From Mantamonas sphyraenae (lineage: Eukaryota; CRuMs; Mantamonadidae), in NCBI GenBank assembly GCA_026936335.1, contig JAPMXV010000012.1, positions 62,001 through 126,000 of the forward strand: a stretch of 64,000 nucleotides of DNA, read 5' to 3'. The notes under the pieces are model-generated. The model ran no database searches, was not told where the DNA came from, and saw nothing but the letters and a program-made list of their open reading frames with translations. The translations under genes were made by a program, and so were the position numbers. Positions 29,585 to 39,960 of the stretch are shown here, in pieces (within the stretch, counting starts at the first letter, position 1; the number at the start of each line of letters is the position of its first letter).

Positions 29585-32145
29585 ATGTCTTCAAATCAAT
29601 CGAAAGGAGGCATGCAAGTCACAATCATGTCGCAAAACCCGTGCATCGCGGTAAAAGACGATCCAGAGCCGTTTGCGGCGTTGGTGCAGGTCTTGGTGAG
29701 TGTGCACACGGGGGGGGGGGTTGTGTCGTTTGCGAAAAGAAAACCCAAACACACATTTTCAACGGCAACGCAAACACAGACACACCCTGCCGACACACAC
29801 TGACACGGCGACACACAATCACACACGTGCACAAACATCAGACATTTGGAGACATGGAGGCAAGGGACAGGGCGCCAGTGGACCTTGTGCTGGTGGTGGA
29901 CACGAGCAAGAGCATGAGCGGGAGCGCCATGACGCGAACGCAGCAACTGCTCTCCAAAATCACCACCGCCCTGGACGAGCGCGACCGCATGGCGCTGCTG
30001 TCGTTCTCGGACCGTGTGGTGAAGCAGATGGAGTTGACGCACATGGACACGCGAGGCAAGCAGCGCATGCAGAGCAAGATCAACCACTTGGTGGCACGTG
30101 GAGGCACCAACTTCTCCGAGGCCCTGCGTGACGCGCTGCAAATGGTCAAAGCAGCTCAGGTGGCTGGTGAGGGGCCGGCGTACAAGAGTGTGATGGTATG
30201 CACAGACGGACGCACGGGAGTCAACATCCAATCGACGGCGGGTGTGTTGGCACTGAGCGAGGTGCCAGAGGCACACGACTTGCTTGTGCCGGGCGACGGA
30301 AAGCGCTTTTCGCATGAGGATTGGCTGCTGAACAACGATAGTGTGGTGGCACACAACATGAGTGTGGCCACCGTGTCCACACAGATCCTGCAGACTCTTG
30401 CGCAGGTGGATTTGGATGACATTACCGGTGTGCGTCACAAGTACCTCAGCCAGAAGAACAAGAAACAGCCGTTGGAGGTGTCCTTTGCCAAACACCATCA
30501 CGATGGTGACGGTGATGATGATGATGATGATGGCAACGGTGGTGGCAAGCCTCGATCGCATGGCAGCAGCAGCAGCAGTGGCAGCAGCAGTGGCAGCAGC
30601 AGTGGCAACAAGCGTAGCAAGGGAGGGGACGTCGGTGGTGGTGAGACCACAACGTCGTCCAGCGCAGCAGAATCTGACGAACCACAGTTTGCAGTGTATG
30701 TCAAGATGGAGAGTGGACGTGTGGTGAGCTGCACGGTGGGCAAGAGCAGCCGTGTGGCCGATCTGAAGCAGGCGGTGTCCGGGCAGACTGGGGTTGTGCC
30801 CAGCAAGCAGAAACTGGTGAGGGATGGCAAGGAGCTGAAGCAGGAGCAGATGACAATGGAGCAGGTGGGGATGGCCAAGGAGGACATTGTGCACTTGGAG
30901 GTGCTGAGTAGCTCTGCGGTGTGTCCCGTGCAGTGCTTTGGGATGGGTGTGGAGTTCAACGAGCACATGCTGCGTGCGCTGGCCGACCACACGGGAGGCA
31001 TGTACTTCTACGTGGAGGACAGTGGAAGCAACATGGAGAGTGTGTTTGCAGAGTGTCTCGGCGGTCTCATGTCCACCGTGGCCACCCGTGTCACGCTGTC
31101 GCTGGAAACACACAACGGCGCCATGATCACGGATGTGAAGGACAATCAGTACCAGCTGAGGAACAGAGATCTGGCAAGCATCACGTTGCCCTTGGGCGAC
31201 GTGCAATCCGGAGAGGAACGCAACGTGTTGCTGGATCTGAAGATTCCCATGCAACCGCAACCCTCCCACCAAGCCTACCTCTCCGCCACTGTGGCCTTTA
31301 CCGATGCCAACGGCGAGCGTGTGGTCAACGACCCCGTGGAGTTGTACGTGGCCGCGGTGGACCCTACAGAGGAGAATCTCGTTGGCCGTGCGCTGGATGA
31401 ACAGCTCGAGGGTGGCAGTGGCACCATGTCGACGTTGACCCCAGCCCAAGTGGCCATCAAGAAGGAAGCCATGCGTTTGCGAGTGGCACAAATCATGGAG
31501 GAGAGCCTGCAGCTGACCCAGGCTGGTGACCGTGTGGGTGCACAGGCCATGTTGGACGAGTTGATGGCCGAGCTGCGCGACAGTGAGTTGTCCTCCGTCG
31601 ATTTCACCGGTGAGGATGTGACCGAGGAGGAACCCGAGTGGTCGGATGGGACGGGTGACGTGGACGAGGGTGGTCTTGGCGAAACGGTGCACATTGTCAG
31701 TGGGATGGAGGACGACGACGACGTCGCCATTGCCATCCGTGACAAGCTGCAGCAACTTGTGGTCAATTCATCTCCCAAGATTGCCGATGGCGACCAGTGG
31801 GATCAGCTGGAAGCACTTGTGGACGAGGACGAGGACGATATCGATGTCGATGAATCGGCCGTCAAGGCACGTCCCAAGACTCTGGAGAGCAAGGACGCAA
31901 GCAAGAGCAGGTTGAGCAAGAGCAAGAGCAAGGGCAAGTGGAAGCCTGCTGCAGCACCTGCTGCACCGAGTGTCGCCAACATGATGAGTGACTGGGCAGC
32001 CCAGATCCAGCAGACGCAGGAATCGATGCAAGGCGAGGACGCAGGCAAGCGCATGGCCCAGGTTGAGATGCAGTGGCGTCGCAACCGTGGTATGCAACGC
32101 AACAAGCAGCAACAGAGCCTGGTCGACCGCTGGCAGCAATCGTAG
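29585..32145 (+). CDS. VWA protein with inserted ubiquitin-like domain and Vwaint-like tail (paralogue 2)
   Basis: 804 aa; exons 29585-29695 and 29842-32145 (phase 0). The VWA domain (from APVDLVLVVDTSKSMSG) retains MIDAS residues (DTSKS, Thr in ARGGTNFSEAL, Asp in VCTDGRTG). A His/Asp- and Ser/Gly-rich linker leads to a ubiquitin-like domain at about residues 320-393 (FAVYVKMESGRVVSC to DIVHLEVL). The VWA fold then closes with CFGMGVEFNEHMLRALADH and TGGMYFYVED. The helical and acidic tail ends in a Lys/Ser-rich stretch and a Gln-rich C-terminus. It shares order, spacing and many residues with 20194-22382 but has diverged strongly in linkers and N-terminus, so the duplication is not recent. 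The exon 2 acceptor is inferred. Confidence 0.9.
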
Positions 32146-32189
32146 AGTGTGTCAACGCTGCACACGAATGAACACAAACACACACTGCA

Positions 32190-33902
32190 ATGAACGTCCT
32201 TCCCGCACATTCTTTGAACTTCCAGGAAGAATTTTTGCGGGCGCGGATTTTTCTCAAGAATGCACCCCCGGCACACGTAAATGCGAGCGCAGAGCATGCG
32301 CAGGGGCAACCAATGACAACTACAATTCAACAAACAAAGCTTTCAGAAGGAACTTGGAGGGATGAGAACAGGGAGAATTGGAGCATTGCCGATGCTGAGC
32401 ACGGCAGTGAGGTCGACGGGATCTTGAGTGATTCGGTCGGATCCGCTGCTGAGCAACACGCTGGGCATGCAACCTCGCCGGCCGATGCGCGCACCGATGC
32501 ATCGGCGACCAATGGCAACGCCACAGACGGCGGCAGCAAAGCTGATGTCGTGGCTGGTGCACAAGGTCGCCATGCAGAGTCGCATTGGGATGGTGAGCAG
32601 GCTGGCCGTGGGGACAATGACGATCTCGGGATCGATCCCAACAGCCAGAAGAAGGAGAAGAAAGAGGGGCGAGAAGAGGAGGACGTGGATGGTATGACGT
32701 ATGACGATGTGGTGGATTACGATTCGTTTGATGACATGGGACTGAGCAACGACATGCTGCGCGGAGTGTTCGGCCACGGATTTGAATCGCCATCGGCGGT
32801 GCAAAAGCGTGCCATTGTGCCTCTGATCAAGGGCAGGGACGTGTTGGCACAGGCTCAGAGTGGCACAGGCAAGACCGGTGCCTTCACCGTGGGTCTGCTG
32901 AGTCGTGTGGTGGCGATGAAGGAAGCGCAATCGGCGGGAGGTCGTCGCAGCCGCAGCAGCTCTGCAGGATACCCATTGGCACTTGTGTTGTCACCCGTGC
33001 GTGAGCTGGCTGAACAGTCGCAGGAGGTGTGTGTGTCGATGTGTTCGCATTTTCGCAACACCAAGGTGACCAATCTGCTGTGTGTGGGCGGTCTGTCGGT
33101 GCGCGACAACATTGCTGCCCTGCGCAACGGCGTCGATGTGGTCCACGGCACACCCGGACGTGTGTTGCATCTCATCAAGAACGGCGAGCTGGTCACCGAT
33201 CACGTGGACCTGCTCATCCTCGACGAGTGCGACGTCCTCCTCGAATACGGCTTCACCGAGCAGATCAGGGACATTGTCACCAGTCTGCCCGAATCCGTGC
33301 AAGTGGGCATGTTTTCTGCAACCATGCCCACCGAGGCTGTGGACATGGCTGAGAAGTTGCTGCGCAACCCGCTGCGCATCCTCATCCAGAAGGAAGAGGT
33401 GGCCCTGGGTGGCATCCGACAGTTCTACGTGGCCCTGGAACGTGACGAGTGGAAGGCAGACACCCTTGTGGATCTGTATGCTTCGCTGTCAGTCAGTCAA
33501 TCCATCCTCTTTGTCGGCTCCCGGCGCAGGGCCTACATGCTGTACGACACCCTGACGGAACAGGACTTTGCTTGCTCCGTGATCACGGGTGAAATGGAGC
33601 AACATGAGAGGATGGAAACCATGAAGGCGTTCCGATCAGGCAGCACGCGAGTGCTGATTGCCACCGACATTGCCGCACGTGGCATCGACGCACACCACGT
33701 CAACCTCGTCATCAACTTTGACCTTGGCCGCGACGTCGCAAACTACATCCACAAGATCGGACGTGCAGGACGCTTCGGACGCAAGGGCATTGCCATCAAC
33801 CTCGTGACACCCGACGACGTGCGCAAGATGCGCGAAATCGAGACCTTCTACGACATTCGCATCAACGAGCTGCCCGCAAACGCAAGTGTGTACCTGCAGT
33901 GA
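32190..33902 (+). CDS. DEAD-box RNA helicase, eIF4A-like with DECD motif II
   Basis: ATP-dependent RNA helicase, up to 570 aa. A second in-frame ATG at 32313 (MTTTIQQTKLSEGTW) removes 41 poorly conserved residues. About 130 residues of disordered leader precede the core. Motifs in order: Q-motif region FESPSAVQKRAI, AQSGTGKTGAF (I), SPVRELAEQ (Ia), GTPGRV (Ib), LILDECDVLLE (II), FSATMP (III), ATDIAARGID (V) and HKIGRAGRFGRKG (VI). The C-terminus (EIETFYDIRINELPANAS) matches eIF4A/FAL1 proteins, yet motif II is DECD as in UAP56/DDX39, and motif Ia is divergent. I regard it as a divergent eIF4A/eIF4AIII-like paralogue; translation or splicing role not resolved. Single exon. Confidence 0.92.
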   Translation: MNVLPAHSLNFQEEFLRARIFLKNAPPAHVNASAEHAQGQPMTTTIQQTKLSEGTWRDENRENWSIADAEHGSEVDGILSDSVGSAAEQHAGHATSPADARTDASATNGNATDGGSKADVVAGAQGRHAESHWDGEQAGRGDNDDLGIDPNSQKKEKKEGREEEDVDGMTYDDVVDYDSFDDMGLSNDMLRGVFGHGFESPSAVQKRAIVPLIKGRDVLAQAQSGTGKTGAFTVGLLSRVVAMKEAQSAGGRRSRSSSAGYPLALVLSPVRELAEQSQEVCVSMCSHFRNTKVTNLLCVGGLSVRDNIAALRNGVDVVHGTPGRVLHLIKNGELVTDHVDLLILDECDVLLEYGFTEQIRDIVTSLPESVQVGMFSATMPTEAVDMAEKLLRNPLRILIQKEEVALGGIRQFYVALERDEWKADTLVDLYASLSVSQSILFVGSRRRAYMLYDTLTEQDFACSVITGEMEQHERMETMKAFRSGSTRVLIATDIAARGIDAHHVNLVINFDLGRDVANYIHKIGRAGRFGRKGIAINLVTPDDVRKMREIETFYDIRINELPANASVYLQ

Positions 33903-34170
33903 TGGGTGTGCGCGCTTGATGTGCAATGGGTGGCTTGACAGTCGCTGTGTACGGCCAAGAACGATCAGGGAGTCTGTCCGGTGAGGCGTGCTTCGCCATT
34001 CCTCTCACCAGGTGCAGCAGACCCCTTGATGCGTCCCTTCTTTTTGTGTGTCCATCCCCATGTCCTGCTGTAACCCACAGCACGCGAGAGTGAGCGAGTG
34101 GGAACAATTTGATCAGATCACGGGAAAATGGATTCATTTGAGGTTGGCCTCGATCTGTGCTTGCCCCCTC

Positions 34171-37100
34171 CTACCCACCTTCCTTGAACGTGTACTCAAT
34201 GCGTTGGATAAAGGAGATGATACGCCCAGCCAATTCCAGCAAATGGGACTCGTCTGCGTCTGGCACAGCGTCGTTCTGCAGCTGCTTGCCCAGCACAACG
34301 AGCGGCTCCATGCCCTTGCTGCTGGCATAGGGACATCCCTTGATGTTGTGGCCCAGCTTGCTGACCTTTTTCATCTTGCCCTTGTCCAGCAGCTTCTGAA
34401 CCCCTTCCAGATCCGCCACGTATTGTGTCAGCACCGCACGAGCCCCAAATTGCTCGTGCGAGGCGTACGCAGGGAATTCCACCACCACAGGCGACGTGTC
34501 ATTGTACCCGCCTTCCTCATTTGTGGCAATGTCCTCCTCCATGCCTTCCTCATCCTGGCTGACCTCCACCACGGTGGCCAACACGGATCCGGAGCTGCTG
34601 CTTCCGTCCTCAGAGCCAAGCGTGCGTGGTGACTTGTGCAGTGCCGTCAGGTCGATGCTGCCTGCTCCTATGTCGTCCATGCTCACCGATTCTTGCATCG
34701 CCGTGCTGCCTGTGGACTCTGAGCGCGATCGCAACAGTTCCGGCGACGATGACTCGGTCACTGGCATCGACGTCGACGTCTTGCGTTGCGATCGCGGCGT
34801 CGATGGGTTGGATGAAGTCAGGCCACGAGCTGCGCTGGTAAATGTCACTCCTCCGCTGCGTGCCCGCTTGCGTTGCACCTGCCGAGGAGTGTGTCGGACC
34901 TTGCCCTTGATCTGTTTGCTCGATCGAGGGAGGATTGGCACCGGTTCGATGCTGCTGTGGGTGACCACATCCGACGACGACAACGTTGCCGACGATGTCA
35001 ATGTCCCCGACCCTGCGTTGCTGTCGCCTCCTGTCAGGACTCCCGCCCTGAGGCCGCCCAAAGGCAGCTCTGGAACGGGACGGTACACCGCGGGACCGCC
35101 AGCTCTGGCACTGCCTTCTTCTGCGTCCTCTCGCTCCGTCACATCCACAGCCACACCATTCACACCCACTTCCAACACCATGGTCACCTGCTGCTGTGCC
35201 ACAGATGCAATAAACTCTTCCATGCGACGGATGTCAAACGGCTTCTCGATGAAGAAATCGCAGCCTGCATCGCGACACTTGCGCACGGCACGATCGGTGA
35301 CATCACCTGTCACGGCGGCAATGACCGTACGTGGCACGCCGGCATGCCTCTTCCAACGCAGATGGGAAGGGAGCTGCTGCTGCGATTCCTGGGCTTCCTG
35401 GGCTTCCTTGGCCTCCTTGGCCTCACGTGCACGCACGTGTGCAAACTCCAACTCCTGCGTGCGGATGCACATGGCCGCCTCGTCGCCATCCATGCCATCC
35501 ATGCGCATGTCCAAGAACAGCAGGTCATACGGGTGGTCCTGTTCCAACGCCGTGCGGCACATGTCGATTGCCTCCATGCCCGAGGTGGCCATGTCAAACT
35601 GATGTGGAAGCTTCTTCAGGATGATGCTCATGGTGAATCTGTTTTCCGGGGCGTCGTCCACCACCAGGATGCGCAACAACCGTCCGCCATCCCCATCGCC
35701 TTCATCATCGTCGTCGTCGCCACTGTTGCCTTGCACACCGCCTCCACGACGTGTGCCGTTTGCGTTTGAGCCACGTGTGCCGTCTGTGCGGCCTATTGCT
35801 CCACGCGCGTGGTCGCTGTCGTTGTCGTCGCCTCCCAGCCACACTCGTGTGTCGTACAGGGTGCCCAGGATGCGTGAGGTGTTGCTGGGAACGGGGAGCA
35901 CGTAATCCACGTACGGTGAGAGCATCCACACGTGCAGCATCTCGTCCAGACGACGGCAGCGCTGAGGCAACACAAGTGCCACTTGCGTCTTCTCGCACAC
36001 ACGCACCTGTTGACACACCGCACTCACAAGGTCCGCCAGCAGCAGTAGCTTTGTGTCTGTCTCGGACGACGACGTGCTCGACAGCGAGTCGCCTGCTGCA
36101 CTGCTGCTACTCGCGCTATTCCGCAAGCCGGAGCGCACCTCTGCCACTGCCCCTGCTCCTGCCCCGCTCCCTCCACTGGATCCTCCGCTGCGACCCTCGC
36201 CACCGCTGCCACTGCCGCTGGTGTTGCCGCCGCCGGGCGATCCTTTGTGACGCTCCATCTGCAGGCTGGAGGCCTTGGGGCTGCTCGTAGCGTCGGTCCC
36301 GGAATCCGAGGCTTTGGCAGCAGTGGCAGCAACAATGTTGGCCGTGTTGGTGACGGCTTGTGGGATGCGTTCAGAGCCACGGCGCGTACTGGACGAACTC
36401 GTCTGCGGCGAGACGGTGAGATCGTTCAGAAGCGACATCAGCACAGAGGAATCCACAGCTGCTTCTACGTCCACATACACCAGGTCAACCTGTTCTTTGT
36501 CCTCTTGGTGCTGTGGTCGATCCTGAGCCTGTTGAACACCACCACCCTGGGCATGCAGTTGTGCCAGGGACTCTGTTGTCAATTCTCCCGCTTGCCACAC
36601 CATCGTGGCACCCACCTGGCCCATGGTACGCTGCAGGGTATCCACCACCTGTGTGTTGTTGCTCAACACTGCACAGCGTGCGTTCTTCAACATGGAGCTC
36701 ATTTGCGACTTGCCGTGGTCGACACCTGCGCCGTTTTGCTGCTGCTGCTGCTCCCCTCCTTGTTGCTCCGTCTTCCCCTCCTCCTGTCCACCCGGCATCT
36801 CCACCGTCTCGGTCGACCATTGGCTGCTGCGACGTCCACTGGAAAACGACGTCTCTGCCAGCCGCTGTCGAAACTGGGACAGTGCTTCATCATTGTTGCT
36901 GACCCCGTCTTCACTCGATGCGATACCAGAAACAGCAGCACCAGAACCCCCGCCGCTGTTGCCACCTTTCACTGCTGCTGCTGCTGCTGCTGCTGCTGCG
37001 CCTTCAGCACTTTGCCCTCCAATCTCGTGGATGTGCGAGGGCTGAGATTCAGCCTCTTGCTGTGGCACTTCCTCGGCGGCACCGCCACACGACGTGGAGA

Positions 37101-39799
37101 CTGGGATGCGCAGAGAGAATGTCGTACCCACGCCCACCTCGCTGGCCACCGTCAGGTCACCGGACAACAGAGTAGCCAGACTCTTGCTGATGCTCAGCCC
37201 CAACCCGGTGCCTCCAAACAGCCGACTGACACTTGCGTCCTGCTGAGTGTACGACTTGAAAATGAGGTCCAGCTTGTTGGCTGGGATGCCTCGGCCCGAA
37301 TCGGCCACGTCTATGTGCAACAACAGGCCACCCGAGTGACACACATCGAACCCTTCGGTACCGGGTTCCCCCTCCATCTCCTCTGTCTCTGTCCCACTGC
37401 TTCCACTGCTTCCACTGCTTCCACTGCTGCTGTTCCTCCTGTACGAGTCTGCTCCAGCATGTGCCTCTTCTGCCGCTGCTGCTGCGCCGCGCAAGGAATC
37501 CTCCTCCGCCAGCGGCTGCAAACGCACGGTGACGCGCACAAAGCCGTCAAAGGTGAACTTGGATGCGTTGGAGGTGAGGTTGGAGACGATTTGGACGAGT
37601 CGAAAGAGATCGGTGTGCAGAACAAGGTCGGAAAATAGGATGGAGGCGTCGTACTCGCAGTAGATGGCCACCTGTGGGTTGGCATAGGCAAACATGGACA
37701 CAGTGTTTTCCATGGCCAGCACCAACTCCTGGGCATGCACGGGCACAATGTCCATCTCCAGACGATTCTCCTCCATTTTGGACATGTCCAGAACGTCGTT
37801 GAGGATGCGCAGCACCGTTTTCGACGAGTACAACGCCGTGTCCACACACGACTGCAACTCCTCGCTCAGGTCCATCCCGTCCATGTGCTGCAGCATGGCA
37901 ATCAGACACGACAACGGCGACCGCATTTCGTGTGACATCGTCGCCATGAACGCCGCACGCGACCGTTCTGCGTTTTCGGCCTGCTCAGCAAGCACAGAGA
38001 TGGAACGAAAAAAAAAAGGAGGTGAGCGGTCGAAAAACGAAGAAACGCAGGAACGGCTTCGTGTGCACGACGGCAACCATGACACACACACACACACACA
38101 CACACAGTGACACATGGTTCCATGGGCGTGTGGAGGGTGTTGTTGTGGGAAGGCGGCAAACGTACCGTGGCCAGGGCCTGGCTGGCTGCCTTGAGCGCTC
38201 GATAGGTCGTCGAAACATCCAACTCCGAGACGAGCAGATACTTGCGTCCGGAGCCCAGAAAGAGTATTACCACGTGAACATGGACAAAGGTGGAGGCCGA
38301 GGTGGAATCGCCTCCATCTTCGGCGCTGCGTCCCTGTGTATATGTGCTGTTGTTACGTGAAAGGGCGCGTGTGGAGCGCGGCGTGGTCAGGCGACTCGAC
38401 GCGTTGGAGCCGTCCGTGTCCACCAGGTCTTCCACCATGTCCATGATCTCTTCAGGTGTCTTGCCCTGAGTCCAATCCGCCCCAGAGAGGCTCAGCGATT
38501 CCACCACGTCGGCCACCGTGGTCACCGCGACGCCTTCCTGACTCAACAACGCAGACGTGGAAGAAGAGGAGGCAGAGGAATCCTTCTGCGCTGCTTCCGC
38601 TCCCGAGGTGCCCGCCTGCTGCGCAGCCTTTTCCTTATCCAGGCTCAGCTCCTCATGGCTGAGCTCTTCTCGTATCATGGAGTCCGATGATCCTGTTTCG
38701 GTGCTGGCACGGTGAGGTGACTTGTCGCTGGCCAGGCCGGCTTTGGCCAGTTCCGAATTGAGCTCCTCGTTTGTGAACCACCTGCGTGTGGGAATCACGT
38801 ATGGCAACTCCACAGTGGCCTCAAAGATGACCGCACCATGCTCACCCCGGGAAGCCTTGCGTGCCAGAGTCAGCACTCGTTCAGCCTCAGCTGCGGAGGG
38901 AAAGTGCCGCGTGAAACTCAAATCGCCTGGAAGCACAATTCGAAGTTAGTGCGTGAGCCACCCCGCAGACACACACAGCGGGCCGCCATCGGCGCAAATT
39001 CCACACCCAATCCACATGCACCCACACACATGCACAGTATACGTGCGTACGCGTCGTTGAAGCCCCGCCTTGTGGCGTGCGATGGAAAATTGGCAACAAA
39101 ACGCAGAAAGAACAAATCCAAGCTTCGGCGAGGAAAAAAGGCACCGGTGCCTCCCTCCAACCCCTGTTCACTCGTCTTACCGTAGCCACCGGCCTTCATC
39201 ATGGAAACGGCCGCCAGGTTCTGCATCACACACTCGGGTTCGTTGTCTCCCTTGATGGCGTAGTACGTAATCGCCTGCGGGGAGCGCTTGATGGCCTCAA
39301 AGCCAAAGTCTGAAAGCGGATGCGGCGCCTCGTCGGCGTCGGCTGCTTGCGGATCAGGCGAGTCCGCACCCTGCGGCGAGTTGCTACTGCTGTGGATGAT
39401 ACTGGTGCACACCAAATGCATGGGTGCGTCACTAAACTCCATCTTGCGAGCGTGCAGCTCGACGAGCCCCACACGCATGGTGGGGAAATTGAACGCAACA
39501 GGCTGGTCCGGATGAGCATCCAATTTGGCCTTGGTTTGCTGCAGGTGGTTGTGCAGTGCTCTGCCCGTGGGCATCTGGAAATAATCCATGCCATACTTGA
39601 CTTCAGGAGGCAGCTCCAGGATCTTCATGGCCGCGTCGTTGAAGAAGCTGCTCTGTAGAAGTTCTGGCTCAAACACAATGATGGCAACCGACACAGCGTC
39701 AAAGGCCATGCACGCTTGGGCAAATGTCATTTTGCCTTGTTCGTGTTCGTGTGCACTGCTTGTGCTCTCCTCTTTGTGTGCACTACCCGGTCCTGACAT
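34171..39799 (-). CDS. Hybrid sensor histidine kinase with receiver and Hpt domains
   Basis: 1,729 aa; exons 39799-39181, 38926-38166 and 37980-34171. An N-terminal PAS-like region (AFDAVSVAIIVFEPELL to about residue 200) is followed by a second sensory segment, then the kinase. The H-box is MSHEMRSPL with phospho-accepting H477, the N-box region LVQIVSNLTSNASKF, and G boxes VADSGRGIP and FGGTGLGLSIS. A long Ser/Gln-rich linker leads to a receiver domain with VVDDAPENRF, phospho-acceptor D1284 in FLDMRMDGMDG, VTGD and EKPFD. The C-terminal Hpt domain has H1671 in LGHNIKGCPYASSKG. His, Asp and His are thus all in one chain, a complete internal phosphorelay. No transmembrane helix is seen, so sensing is probably cytosolic. 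Confidence 0.9.
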
Positions 39800-39960
39800 T
39801 GTCGGGGGGCTGTTACACACACACGCCTTTGGCTGCAACTGCGCAGAAAGTGTCCGCATCGTGTCGTTCTGAGCACATCATCGTTGCGTGGATAGCGCAT
39901 AGTGGACAGTGGGGTGTGGGGTGTGGGGTGTGGGTGTGGAGGGAATGGATTTTGTTCAAT

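Noticed and set aside
26421-29594. 1,057-codon minus-strand open frame antisense to the K+ channel and GH57 genes
   Set aside because: His/Val/Leu-rich translation typical of the antisense of GC3-rich genes; the plus strand has clear signal peptide, GH57 and pore motifs.
29596-31755. 719-codon minus-strand open frame
   Set aside because: Antisense shadow of the second VWA-UBL gene, which has MIDAS and UBL signatures.
32190-33902. UAP56/DDX39 (Sub2) assignment from the DECD motif
   Set aside because: The rest of the core and the C-terminus follow eIF4A/FAL1, so DECD alone is insufficient.
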